NCBI GenBank assembly: GCA_035541895.1
Contig: DATKMK010000089.1
Span: forward strand, 1-31,111
Reading direction: 5' to 3'
Length of the DNA: 31,111 nucleotides
Origin: DATKMK01 sp035541895
Lineage (GTDB): Bacteria > Desulfobacterota > Binatia > HRBIN30 > JACQVA1
Under the pieces are notes generated by a model. The model made no database searches. It saw nothing but the letters and a program-made list of their open reading frames with translations, and was not told where the DNA came from. How positions within the stretch are numbered: the first letter of the stretch is position 1; the number at the start of each line of letters is the position of its first letter. The position numbers and the translations under genes were made by a program. Shown in pieces: positions 16,725 through 24,559 of this stretch.

Positions 16725-17231
16725 GTGTCACAAGCGCCGAAATTTTGTCCGCTTTGTGGCGGCGCCTTGAATGCGACTGACGGCGCCGGCCGGGGCCGCC
16801 TACGCTGCGCTCGCTGCGAACATATCCACTACCGCAACCCGGCTGTGGGCGTCGCCGTCGTCGTGATGCAGGCGGGTCGGTTGCTGCTCGGCCGCCGCAG
16901 CCGCGGGCCGTACGCCGGGCGCTGGTGCATCCCATGCGGCTACGTGGAATGGGATGAAGACATTCGCGATGCCGCCCGGCGCGAGTTCTTCGAAGAGACC
17001 GGCTTGAACGTCGATATCGGTGAGGTGTGCGCGGTGCATTCGAACTTCCACGATCGGGCTCGCCAAACCGTCGGCGTCTGGTTCTGGGGAACCATCAACG
17101 GCGGCGCGCTGCAGGCGGGGGATGACCTCGGCGCGGTCGATTTCTTCGCCCTGGATGCGCTGCCTGCGCTGGCATTTCCCACTGATGCACTGGTCATTGA
17201 GTCACTTCGGAGCGGTCGCCGATCACCTTGA
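16725..17231 (+). CDS. Nudix hydrolase with N-terminal zinc ribbon
   Basis: Hydrolyses a nucleoside diphosphate linked to another group; the exact substrate is not predictable (NUDT14/NudC-like zinc-ribbon proteins act on ADP-ribose or NADH). 168 residues from GTG. Cys8, Cys11, Cys28 and Cys31 form a CxxC...CxxC zinc ribbon. The Nudix box runs from Gly72 to Leu94 with the REFFEETG core and all metal-binding glutamates. Preceding RWCIPCGYVEW is typical of this subgroup. It stands 99 bp before the SDR gene on the same strand. Confidence 0.9.
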   Translation: MSQAPKFCPLCGGALNATDGAGRGRLRCARCEHIHYRNPAVGVAVVVMQAGRLLLGRRSRGPYAGRWCIPCGYVEWDEDIRDAARREFFEETGLNVDIGEVCAVHSNFHDRARQTVGVWFWGTINGGALQAGDDLGAVDFFALDALPALAFPTDALVIESLRSGRRSP

Positions 17232-17329
17232 CTTTCCGGCGTCTTTCGAGGCAGATAGCCGCGGTTGTCCCGCTCGTTCGTAGGGCAATACACCGACCAG
17301 AGTGGCAGGAAATTCAAGGAGGAACTGAG

Positions 17330-18271
17330 ATGGCGCGTTTGCTCGAAGGCAAGGTTGCGATCATCACCGGTGCAGGCCGGGGAATCGGTCGCGAAGAGGC
17401 GCTGATGATGGCGCAACACGGCGCCAAGGTCGTCGTCAACGACCTCGGCGGCGGATTCGACGGCACCGGGGCCAGCACGGGACCGGCACAAGACGTGGTG
17501 AATGAGATCAAGAAAATGGGTGGGGAAGCGGTCGCCAACGGCGACAGCGTCACCGACTTCAAGGCGGCGAAGCGCATCATCGAGTGCGCCGTCGATACGT
17601 TCGGAAAGCTCAACATCGTCGTCAACAACGCCGGCATTCTGCGCGACCGCATGATCTTCAACATGGGCGAAGAAGACTGGGATGCGGTCGTCGGCGTGCA
17701 CCTCAAAGGCACGTTCAACATGAGCCGCCACGCCAGCGAATACTGGCGCGAGGAGCACAAGAAGGGCAACATTCTCAACGGCCGCATCATCAACACCTCG
17801 TCCGACTCGGGTTTGCTCGGCAACGTGGGGCAGACCAACTACGGTGCGGCCAAGGCCGCGGTCGCGCTGCTGGCGATCACGATGGACCGCGAGATGGCGA
17901 AGTACGGCGTCACCTGCAACGCCATCGCGCCGGTGGCCCGCACGCGTTTGACGGTCGAAGCCACGCCGTCGACCGCCGCACTCATGGGCGGCGAAGTGAA
18001 GGAAGGTGAGTTCGACGTGTTCAGCCCGCGAAACATCGCGCCGCTGGTTGCGTGGCTCGCGAGTGATGATGCCAAGGACGAACACGGCGAAGTCTTCCGC
18101 GTCGGCGGCGGTACCGTGTGGCTCATGCAGGGTTGGCATTCGGTATCCAAGGTGCAGCAGCACGCCACTTGGGAAGCGGCCGGCCTCGGTGAGAAACTCA
18201 AGGCGGAGTTGGCCAAAGGGGTCACGCGCAAGGAAAGCACGGCCGACGTGTTCGCCGGCGGTTTGGGGTGA
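17330..18271 (+). CDS. Short-chain dehydrogenase/reductase, multifunctional-enzyme-2-like
   Basis: NAD(P)-dependent oxidoreductase of 313 residues. The Rossmann motif is TGAGRGIG (13-20), followed by VVVNDLGGGFDGTG, which is characteristic of the 3-hydroxyacyl-CoA dehydrogenase domain of peroxisomal MFE-2/17beta-HSD4-like proteins. NNAG at 99-102, catalytic Ser157/158 and YGAAK (Tyr171, Lys175) are present. The C-terminal 60 residues go beyond a minimal SDR. A fatty-acid or steroid beta-oxidation step is likely, but no pathway partners are in the window. An AAGGAGG sits 8 nt before the ATG, fixing the start. Confidence 0.9.
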   Translation: MARLLEGKVAIITGAGRGIGREEALMMAQHGAKVVVNDLGGGFDGTGASTGPAQDVVNEIKKMGGEAVANGDSVTDFKAAKRIIECAVDTFGKLNIVVNNAGILRDRMIFNMGEEDWDAVVGVHLKGTFNMSRHASEYWREEHKKGNILNGRIINTSSDSGLLGNVGQTNYGAAKAAVALLAITMDREMAKYGVTCNAIAPVARTRLTVEATPSTAALMGGEVKEGEFDVFSPRNIAPLVAWLASDDAKDEHGEVFRVGGGTVWLMQGWHSVSKVQQHATWEAAGLGEKLKAELAKGVTRKESTADVFAGGLG

Positions 18272-18284
18272 GATGGTGACTGGT

Positions 18285-18324
18285 GCTGGTGACTCGTGAC
18301 TTGGAGACCCGGCGAGTCACCAGC
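18285..18324. repeat. 12-bp perfect inverted repeat
   Basis: GCTGGTGACTCG and CGAGTCACCAGC around a 16-bp spacer, 13 bp after the SDR stop. The left arm is preceded by a similar ATGGTGACTGGT, so the unit TGGTGACT occurs twice in tandem. It lacks a T-tract. It may end the SDR transcript through a hairpin or be a dispersed repeat. Confidence 0.65.
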
Positions 18325-18367
18325 CCATTTCATGATGCCCGACGTCCGCTCTCGATCTGACGTCCCG

Positions 18368-18853
18368 ATGCCGCCCACCTACCGCAAGATTCTCTTCATC
18401 TGTCACGCGAACACCAGCCGCAGCATCATCGCGGAAGCGCTGATGAAGAAGATGCTCGAAGAGCGCGCACTGCACGAACATCTGACGGTGGAGTCCGGCG
18501 GGATCGCGGCGTATGCGCGCGATGGCGCACTGGTCTCCATGGACGCGCGACTGGTGCTGCGCGACGAGGGGATTCACATTCCGTCCGACTCGGTCTCGAC
18601 GGACCTGAAGCGCAACCGTCGCATGGTGGCGGACGCCGACCTCATCCTCGCAATGACCGGCGAGCAAGTGCGCATGCTGCGCGATGCGTTTCCCGAATCG
18701 CACGGCAAGCCGGTGTTCACCTTGAAGGAATTCGCCGGCGGCCACGGTGACATCGAAGATCCGGCGGGCCGCGACGAGAACTTCTTCGCCGCGTGTCGCG
18801 ACGCGATCAAAGCCTGCCTCGAAAAAGCCGTCGACCGACTCGCGGCGAGTTGA
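18368..18853 (+). CDS. Low-molecular-weight protein tyrosine phosphatase/arsenate reductase family
   Basis: 161-residue protein with the P-loop CHANTSRS (Cys12-x5-Arg18) and the general acid motif DPAG at 131-134 (GHGDIEDPAGRD). The body (LVLRDEGI, DADLILAMTGEQVRML, VFTLKEFAG) fits the Gram-positive YwlE/arsenate-reductase-like group, including protein arginine phosphatases, better than ArsC. It therefore probably dephosphorylates a phosphoprotein; an arsenate role is less likely without ars neighbours. The ATG at 18368 is closest to the P-loop; upstream in-frame ATGs exist (18332). Confidence 0.85.
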   Translation: MPPTYRKILFICHANTSRSIIAEALMKKMLEERALHEHLTVESGGIAAYARDGALVSMDARLVLRDEGIHIPSDSVSTDLKRNRRMVADADLILAMTGEQVRMLRDAFPESHGKPVFTLKEFAGGHGDIEDPAGRDENFFAACRDAIKACLEKAVDRLAAS

Positions 18854-19421
18854 GCCGCATCATAAGTCCGCGACTCGCCGCCGAGCCGCGTGTGACGGCG
18901 ACGATTCTGCCGCTGAGGGCAGCAGGGGATTCGACGGCATGGCTTTGGCCGTCGTGCGCCAACGCGCCCGCAAAGCGATCATCGCTGCGGGGGCGCGGCT
19001 TCGATGCCGTTCGCGACCATCGCGGAGCGCTGCGCAGTTCGCTCGCCAGCGACAGTGCAAGAATCAGAAGGACCGGTGCAGTCGCGACGCCCGGCGTGTA
19101 CGCGCGTTCGCGCAGCGACCATAACGGATGCCCGATGCCGTTGACCGGCTCGATTCGCACCCATAGCCAACCGAAGGTGATTGCTGATCGCCATCCCCGC
19201 CGCACCGGCCTATACAGACACCAGAGGCCGAAACCGACTAGGGCAACGTTGAAGATCGCGAAGCCGCGTTCGCGATCCGCCGAGATCAGGCCGCTGACCA
19301 CGCGCGCGGGTGGAAACACATCGTACAGGCGCCCGACGTATTCCTCGATCGAGTGCGCTGCCTGCGCCAGGATCAACAGCCAGAAGGTGATTCGCCGATT
19401 GTCGGATCGGGCCGAGGTCAT
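18807..19421 (-). CDS. HXXEE domain integral membrane protein with extended C-terminal tail
   Basis: 204 residues. The first 120 carry the HXXEE pattern (AQAAHSIEEYVGRL, His23, Glu26, Glu27), several transmembrane helices (FAIFNVALVGFGLWCLYR, TAPVLLILALSLASEL) and the second conserved block EPVNGIGHPLWS with YTPG. The family is of unknown biochemical role and often sits by other small membrane proteins. The last 85 residues are Arg/Ser-rich low complexity that do not look like the family and overlap the LMW phosphatase gene by 47 bp. The natural end may be near residue 120, so the extension suggests a lost stop codon or frameshift. It begins 14 bp after the DUF4345 gene. Confidence 0.65.
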   Translation of the reverse strand: MTSARSDNRRITFWLLILAQAAHSIEEYVGRLYDVFPPARVVSGLISADRERGFAIFNVALVGFGLWCLYRPVRRGWRSAITFGWLWVRIEPVNGIGHPLWSLRERAYTPGVATAPVLLILALSLASELRSAPRWSRTASKPRPRSDDRFAGALAHDGQSHAVESPAALSGRIVAVTRGSAASRGLMMRLNSPRVGRRLFRGRL

Positions 19422-19435
19422 CGCCGCGCTCGCGG

Positions 19436-19831
19436 CTACGCGGTGCGACCGGCCAGTCGCCGACGCCTCGCGAAGGCGACGGCGATCAGTGCGACAGTCG
19501 TGACCTCGACGGCAAGATTCGTGAGATGATACCCGGTTGGGGATCGATCGATGAGCATTCCGAGAACACGTGCGATCCCGAGGGCTCCGACACCGACCAT
19601 CTCCAAGAGCAAGCCGGCGACCGTCAGCGCGCGATCGCGAAGGCACCAGAAGAGGAAACTCCCAAACCCAATCTGTAGGCCCCCGTAGAACGCGCGGATC
19701 TCAGTCAAACCGCTCGGTGTCGCAGACAGTCCGGCCTGCAGGGCGAAGTTTGCCGGAGCGACGAGACACGCGACGCCCGCAAGAAGGACGAAAGCAGCGA
19801 AGAAGGCGAGGAGCACGCGTTCAAACGACAT
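19436..19831 (-). CDS. DUF4345 family membrane protein
   Basis: 131 residues in four hydrophobic segments (LLAFFAAFVLLAGVACLV, LQIGFGSFLFWCLRD, LTVAGLLLEMVGVGALGIAR and a C-terminal helix ending in basic residues). The motif GLTEIRAFYGGLQIG at about 41-55 is the DUF4345 hallmark. GAGGAG lies 6 nt before the ATG. It is the first gene of a two-gene membrane unit with the HXXEE gene; role unknown. The stretch from 19832 to 19936 has no gene. Confidence 0.8.
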   Translation of the reverse strand: MSFERVLLAFFAAFVLLAGVACLVAPANFALQAGLSATPSGLTEIRAFYGGLQIGFGSFLFWCLRDRALTVAGLLLEMVGVGALGIARVLGMLIDRSPTGYHLTNLAVEVTTVALIAVAFARRRRLAGRTA

Positions 19832-19936
19832 GGCTATCTCCTCGGGGTGAGACGAGGTCGTCGCCTTGAGGTTAACGATCTGTCTACCAACCTGGGCCTC
19901 GGCGGGTCCCCTGCATGTTAGCCCGCCACCCGCGTG

Positions 19937-20407
19937 TCACGCGTATGAGCACGGTTTCACATCAGCCTTGATGAAGAGCGGATGCTTCGGATGTCCGCCC
20001 TTCGTCTGGCCGAGGCACGACAGTTTGCCGACCAGCAGCTGTTTCACTGCTTGGTCACGTTGCAGATGTGTTCCGTGCGTCCCCCAAGCTGCGACGACTA
20101 TGCCCGCATCCTTCGCGCACGCCAGCAGCCATCGATCGTTGTCTGCGCCGACCGGTCTCACCTGCGCCTTCATCACGTTAGGATCAGTCTCCCGATACGC
20201 GAAGAGATTCACCATGCAGAGCGCGCCGTAGCCCCACCGTTTCGCGTAGTCCACACAGCGCCGAATTGTCGGGTCGTCTTCGACTTCATCGGCGGTGGAC
20301 GGGTTCAGGCCTATGAAGACCGCGTAGCTCGAGTTCATCATGTCCCATTCTCGCCAGAGGCAGTAGCGATACTGGCGGCATGGAGACAGTATCGTCCTTC
20401 GTTCCAC
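19937..20407 (-). CDS. DUF1643 domain protein
   Basis: 156 residues with the DUF1643 pattern: SPCRQYRYCLWREW, YAVFIGLNPSTADEVEDDPT, CVDYAKRWGYGALCMVNLFA and a terminal WGTHG...GHPKHPLFIK. Function unknown; relatives are widespread in bacteria and phages. A GTG start at 20407 gives VERRTILSPCRQYRY in line with the usual N-terminus and lies 2 bp after the ispG stop, so ispG and this gene are probably one transcript. Confidence 0.85.
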   Translation of the reverse strand: MERRTILSPCRQYRYCLWREWDMMNSSYAVFIGLNPSTADEVEDDPTIRRCVDYAKRWGYGALCMVNLFAYRETDPNVMKAQVRPVGADNDRWLLACAKDAGIVVAAWGTHGTHLQRDQAVKQLLVGKLSCLGQTKGGHPKHPLFIKADVKPCSYA

Positions 20408-20409
20408 GG

Positions 20410-21537
20410 TCACATCGAACGCTGCCCGATCAGCTTGTCTAGCTCTTCGCGCAACTTTGGAAGCACATCGCCGTAGCTGTAGCTGCCAACCTTCACGTCC
20501 TTGCGTTTCAGATTCACCGTCGACGGGCCGCACCAGAGGCCGAGGTCGGCGTCGTCGGTTTCGCCTGGGCCGTTGACGCGGCAGCCCATCACGGCAATCG
20601 TGATGCGATGCTGTTGAGCGTACGCGGTGAGTTCCTTCACCTGCTGCGCCAGCTCGACGAAGGCTTCGTTCTCGACACGCGAACAGCTCGGACATGAAAT
20701 GATGTTCAATCCCTGACCGAAGTCGGGGACGGAAATGAACCGACCGGCGGCGACGTCGGCGATGATCTGATGACCGACTTCGACTTCCTCGTGCTTGCGC
20801 TCGTTCGGTAGCGTCAGCGACACGCGAATGGTGTCGCCGATGCCATTGGCGAGCAGCTTCTCAAATGCGAGCCGGCTCTTGATGATGCCGTCGGGCGGCA
20901 TGCCGGCCTCGGTGACGCCGAGATGCAACGGGACGTCGGGCCGCACCTCCGCAAAGCGCGTGTTGGCCGCAACCACCTTCGCCGGATCGGAGTCCTTGAG
21001 CGAGACCACGTAGCGGTCGAAGCCAATGTCGTCGAGCAGCTCGCAATGATAGAGCGCCGACTGCACGATGGCTTCGAGCTGATTGCCGGGATAGCGGTCG
21101 AGAAATTCCGGCGCGACCGAGCCGCAGTTGACGCCGACGCGAATCGCGCAATCGCTGTCACGCGCAACGGCTGCGAGCCAGCGCACCTTCTCGCGCACGG
21201 TCTTGCTGCGCTCGACGTGATGCAGATGCCCGGGGTTGTAACGGATCTTGTCGACGAACGGCCCGACGTCCTTCGCCAGTCGATAATTCTCCTGCAGATC
21301 GACCGACAGCGTCGCGTCGGTCTGACGGCGAATTTCTTTCAGCGCCTCGGCGTCCTTGGTGTTGTCGATGGCGATGCGGACGATCGCCGCGCCGGCGCGC
21401 TTGAGCTGCTCGGCCTGCGCCACGGTCGCGTCGATGTCGCGCGTCTTGGTCGCGCACATGCTCTGCACCGCCACCGGCGCCCCGCCGCCCACGGTGACGC
21501 GGCCGATGCGCACCGCGCGAGTTGCTCGTTCGCTCAT
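20410..21537 (-). CDS. ispG: (E)-4-hydroxy-3-methylbut-2-enyl-diphosphate synthase IspG (GcpE)
   Basis: The penultimate MEP-pathway enzyme for isoprenoids, converting MEcPP to HMBPP with a [4Fe-4S] cluster. 375 residues; the bacterial two-domain type. The N-terminal TIM barrel has VQSMCATKTRDIDATVAQ, RIAIDNTKDAEAL and NPGH. The cluster domain supplies Cys282, Cys285 (SCPSCSR) and Cys319, with Glu326 (GCRVNGPGE). The length and motifs are complete. It starts at ATG 21537 (MSERATRAVRIGRVTVGG). Confidence 0.97.
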   Translation of the reverse strand: MSERATRAVRIGRVTVGGGAPVAVQSMCATKTRDIDATVAQAEQLKRAGAAIVRIAIDNTKDAEALKEIRRQTDATLSVDLQENYRLAKDVGPFVDKIRYNPGHLHHVERSKTVREKVRWLAAVARDSDCAIRVGVNCGSVAPEFLDRYPGNQLEAIVQSALYHCELLDDIGFDRYVVSLKDSDPAKVVAANTRFAEVRPDVPLHLGVTEAGMPPDGIIKSRLAFEKLLANGIGDTIRVSLTLPNERKHEEVEVGHQIIADVAAGRFISVPDFGQGLNIISCPSCSRVENEAFVELAQQVKELTAYAQQHRITIAVMGCRVNGPGETDDADLGLWCGPSTVNLKRKDVKVGSYSYGDVLPKLREELDKLIGQRSM

Positions 21538-21627
21538 TCGTCGCGAACCGTAGCTGATGGGATGTAGGCACTCAAGGCAGCGTCGGCCAAACGGAACGCT
21601 GAAAATCGGGACGCAGAATTCGCGGAA

Positions 21628-21819
21628 TCACCCGGTGGCGCGCCGCAGTGCCGTTTCGACGCGTTGTGGAAGATCGAGGGCGCGGAAAAACTTCTCGGGA
21701 TAAAGGTAGTCTTCGCCCGATTCGTCGATCACTCGAACCAGACCGTGCGCCTTGGCGTCGGCGTCCGGCAGCGCTTGGTAGATCTTGCGTAGCTCAAGGG
21801 AGACCGGGTAAACCGGCAT
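21628..21819 (-). CDS. Small conserved hypothetical protein
   Basis: 63 residues (LRKIYQALPDADAKAHGLVR, VIDESGEDYLYPEKFF). The block VIDESGEDYLYP is a pattern I associate with short conserved proteins found in many bacteria, though no function is known. It is transcribed in line with ispG, 90 bp upstream of it, and downstream of the interrupted gene at 21876. Confidence 0.7.
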   Translation of the reverse strand: MPVYPVSLELRKIYQALPDADAKAHGLVRVIDESGEDYLYPEKFFRALDLPQRVETALRRATG

Positions 21820-21875
21820 TCGCTACGCATACTACGAAGCGCTTCTTCTTGGAGATGGTTCGTGCCGTGGCGAGT

Positions 21876-22109
21876 TCACCCGAGCAATCGCTTCGCCCTC
21901 AGTCCTTTTCTACCAATTCCCGTAGCTTCGTACCAATGCACTTCGGCTTCGCAGACGCACCCGTCGGCAAGACGAACCGTCGCAATCCCTTTCCGCTTGC
22001 GCCAACGGCCGCGCCCCTAGAGGCGTCGCAACCGGGCGCGATCACGGATTGAGTGCGACGTGGCGATGGTCTCAACCTGTCGGATCGGTCCAATGAGTTC
22101 GAAGTACAT
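21876..22109 (-). pseudogene. Small conserved gene interrupted by an in-frame TAG
   Basis: From ATG 22109 the frame reads MYFELIGPIRQVETIATSHS then 10 more residues to RRL, a TAG at 22017-22019 (codon 31), and then 46 clean codons in the same frame (GRGRWRKRKGIATVRLADG, EVHWYEATGIGRKGL) to a TGA at 21876. Both halves match one family of about 75-residue conserved proteins in which the stop position is usually a Tyr or similar residue, so a single-base TAC/TAT to TAG change would explain it. The reading frame is otherwise intact, so this is a recent nonsense mutation or a sequencing error. Function of the family is unknown. Confidence 0.6.
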
Positions 22110-22200
22110 CTCTTTGGCGGCGCTGTATCGTCGCCCTTTTCATGGCGCGAACGTCGGCGCTTCAGCGGTGGCGCACGGCCTGAGGTCTCACTTGACCATC

Positions 22201-22854
22201 TCAAGGATTTTGGCCTGACTCTGCTTCCCCAATTGCGTAGATGATGTCATTGACGTCGGCGGGGTCCGGGTTTCTCCGTTCGGCCTCCTGAATCGTCTCG
22301 TACGATTCCCGGTCACCTGGATCCTTGAAAGTCACTATAAGCCGAGCCCGAAGCGCTCGTACTCGCGTTCTACGCGTTCGGAGTCCTGCGTATCTGGTTT
22401 GCCGCTTGGTGCGTAAATCAGGAGGCAGGACTTGTGCGAGAAGCGCGAGTGTGCCGCCGTCTCGAATACGCCCTCGATGCGATAGTCGTCGGCCGGCTTC
22501 ACTTCGAATGTGATGAGCTCGAGAACTTTGCCGGGGATGTAGGGAAACGACTTCACAGCGGCCAGCGCAAAATCCGGACGTGTCCATTTTCCGCCCGGCT
22601 TCTTACGTCCCTGGTTCGCAGACTGAACTCGGTAGGCTGATCCACCCAGGCCGCGACCTTTTGCAATCTTTCCGGCTGCGACAAGCGCGTTGCGAATCTC
22701 CCAGTACATATCGTCTGAAAGATCGATGTCGAGCTTTTGCTTCGCAGCTTCGCGGAGCTTCTGAAGGAGGGTTGTGTTTCCAACCGAGGTCCCCTCCTTC
22801 GGCAGTGACGCGAAAAGCATGTCCCCAAGTTGCTTTTTTCTCTTCTGGCGTCAC
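22201..22854 (-). pseudogene. Winged-helix hypothetical protein with two apparent frameshifts
   Basis: The body in one frame (22335-22820) reads LPKEGTSVGNTTLLQKLRE, YWEIRNALVAAGKIAKGRGL, GGSAYRV: a winged-helix domain, then a beta-rich domain (VLELITFEVKPADDYRIEG, VFETAAHSRFSHKSCLLIY). It stops at 22335 right after ERFGLGL, but the next frame continues with IVTFKDPGDRESYET to 22201, as expected for the family. At the other end a GTG at 22854, overlapping the dapB stop as GTGA, would give VTPEEKK and join the body if one A were removed from a six-A run. Two indels imply decay or homopolymer error. The family is a predicted DNA-binding protein, function unknown. Confidence 0.6.
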
Positions 22855-23678
22855 GAGCCCTCGGATCGCTCCTCGCTCAGGCCCAGCACGTCGGCCATGC
22901 CATAGCGGCCCACCGGCTGATTGATCAGCCACAGCGCCGCGCGGATTGCGCCGCGGGCGAGGCTGTCGCGGCTTTGGGTGCGGTGGGTGAGTTCGAGGCG
23001 TTCGCCGAGGCCGGCGAAGATCACGGTGTGATCGCCGACCGCATCGCCGCCGCGCACCGCCACGATGCCGATCTCGGCGGGTTTGCGCTGGCCGACGATG
23101 CCCTGGCGGCCGTAGACCGCGGATTGGTCGAAATCGCGTTGGAGCGCTTGCGCCACCGTCCGACCGAGCTGCAACGCCGTGCCGCTCGGTGAGTCGACCT
23201 TCATCTTGTGGTGGATCTCGATGATTTCGGTGTCGAAGTCGGGACCGAGAATGCGCGCCGCCTGTCGCACGAGTTGCAACAACACGTTGATGCCGACGCT
23301 CATGTTGGGCGCGATCACCGTGCGCGTCTGCCCCGCGAGCCGATCGAGCTCGGCTTGCTCGGGTTTGGTGTAGCCGGTCGAGCCGATGACGATCGGCGCT
23401 TTGTGTTGCACGGCGGTGCGCAGATGTTCGACCGCGGCGGCAGAGTTGGTGAAGTCGAGCGTCACCGCATCGGATCGGATGACTTTGTCGAGGCTATCGG
23501 TGATCGGAACCTGCAACTCGCCGACTCCGGCGAGCTCGCCGGCATCTCGGCCAACCGTTGCTACGCCCGCGGCCTCGACCGCGCCGACCACCTTGGTCTC
23601 GGGATTCTGCACGATCAAATTGATCAGCGTGCGGCCCATGCGGCCGCCCGCGCCGCAGACGATGATGCCGAGCGCCAT
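22851..23678 (-). CDS. dapB: 4-hydroxy-tetrahydrodipicolinate reductase DapB
   Basis: NAD(P)H-dependent reductase of the diaminopimelate/lysine pathway. 275 residues. The nucleotide-binding motif CGAGGRMG is at 8-15, VIGSTGYT at 97-103, APNMSVGINV at 123-132, and the active-site signature EIHHKMKVDSPSGTA includes His156, His157 and Lys160. Its ATG shares its first base with the last base of the dapA stop (TAATG). Its own stop overlaps the GTG of the next, broken gene. Length and motifs are normal. Confidence 0.97.
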   Translation of the reverse strand: MALGIIVCGAGGRMGRTLINLIVQNPETKVVGAVEAAGVATVGRDAGELAGVGELQVPITDSLDKVIRSDAVTLDFTNSAAAVEHLRTAVQHKAPIVIGSTGYTKPEQAELDRLAGQTRTVIAPNMSVGINVLLQLVRQAARILGPDFDTEIIEIHHKMKVDSPSGTALQLGRTVAQALQRDFDQSAVYGRQGIVGQRKPAEIGIVAVRGGDAVGDHTVIFAGLGERLELTHRTQSRDSLARGAIRAALWLINQPVGRYGMADVLGLSEERSEGS

Positions 23679-24559
23679 TACAGCGCTCCGACGGCTTGCA
23701 GCGCGGCACGCAGGTGTGCGCGCGGCTGCTCCGTCATCGGCACCAGCGGCAGGCGCAACTCGTCGCGGATGAGCCCCATCATCGATAGTGCGGCCTTGAC
23801 CGGAATCGGATTGGTTTCGAGGAACAGGGCCTTCACCACCGGCAACAACTTGAAATGCAGCGCCCGCGCCGCGACCAGATCGCCGCGGCGGATCGCGCCG
23901 GCGACCGCTGCCGACTCCTTGGGAAGAATGTTTGCGATCACGGAGATCACGCCGACGCCGCCGACGGCCATGATCGGCAAGGTGAGCGAGTCGTCGCCGG
24001 AATACACTTCGATCTTGTCACCGCACAGTCGCAGGACTTCTTGCACTTCGTCGAGCGAACCGGTGGACTCCTTGAGCCCGATGATCTCGTCGATCTCCGC
24101 CAAGCGAGCAATGGTTGACGCTTCGATCTTCGATCCGGTGCGGCCGGGAATGTTGTAAACGATCAGCGGAAAGCGCGTCACCTCGGCGATGCGCTGGTAG
24201 TGCTGATAGATCCCGTCTTGTGTCGGTTTGTTGTAGTAGGGCGAGATCAACAGCGCGGCGTCGGCGCCGGCTTCCTTCGCGGCCTTGGTCAACGCAATTG
24301 CTTCCGAGGTCGAGTTCGAGCCGGTGCCCGCGATGACGGGCAGGCGGCCCTTGGCCATCTTGACCACGAGGCGCACGACCTCGGCGTGCTCGGCGTGCGA
24401 GAGCGTCGCCGACTCGCCGGTGCTGCCGCACGGCACCAACGCCGTGGTGCCGCCGCCGATCTGCATCTCGACCAGGCGTTCCAACGCGGGCGCGTCGATC
24501 TCGCCGTTGTGGAACGGGGTCACCAATGCGGTCATCGAACCGCTGAAACGGGGCGCCAT
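23678..24559 (-). CDS. dapA: 4-hydroxy-tetrahydrodipicolinate synthase DapA
   Basis: Condenses pyruvate with aspartate semialdehyde, the first committed step to diaminopimelate and lysine. 293 residues, class I aldolase fold. Schiff-base Lys163 is in GLKESTGS and Tyr135 in VYNIPGRTG; GSTGESATLSHAEH and ISPYYNKPTQDGIY are also present. The ATG at 24559 overlaps the dapF stop as TGATG; a GTG codon immediately upstream is in frame. Feedback residues cannot be judged reliably here. Confidence 0.97.
   Translation of the reverse strand: MAPRFSGSMTALVTPFHNGEIDAPALERLVEMQIGGGTTALVPCGSTGESATLSHAEHAEVVRLVVKMAKGRLPVIAGTGSNSTSEAIALTKAAKEAGADAALLISPYYNKPTQDGIYQHYQRIAEVTRFPLIVYNIPGRTGSKIEASTIARLAEIDEIIGLKESTGSLDEVQEVLRLCGDKIEVYSGDDSLTLPIMAVGGVGVISVIANILPKESAAVAGAIRRGDLVAARALHFKLLPVVKALFLETNPIPVKAALSMMGLIRDELRLPLVPMTEQPRAHLRAALQAVGAL

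Noticed and set aside
21899..22204. 101-codon minus-strand open frame
   Set aside because: It lies in another frame of the TAG-interrupted gene; the conserved protein sequence is in the interrupted frame.
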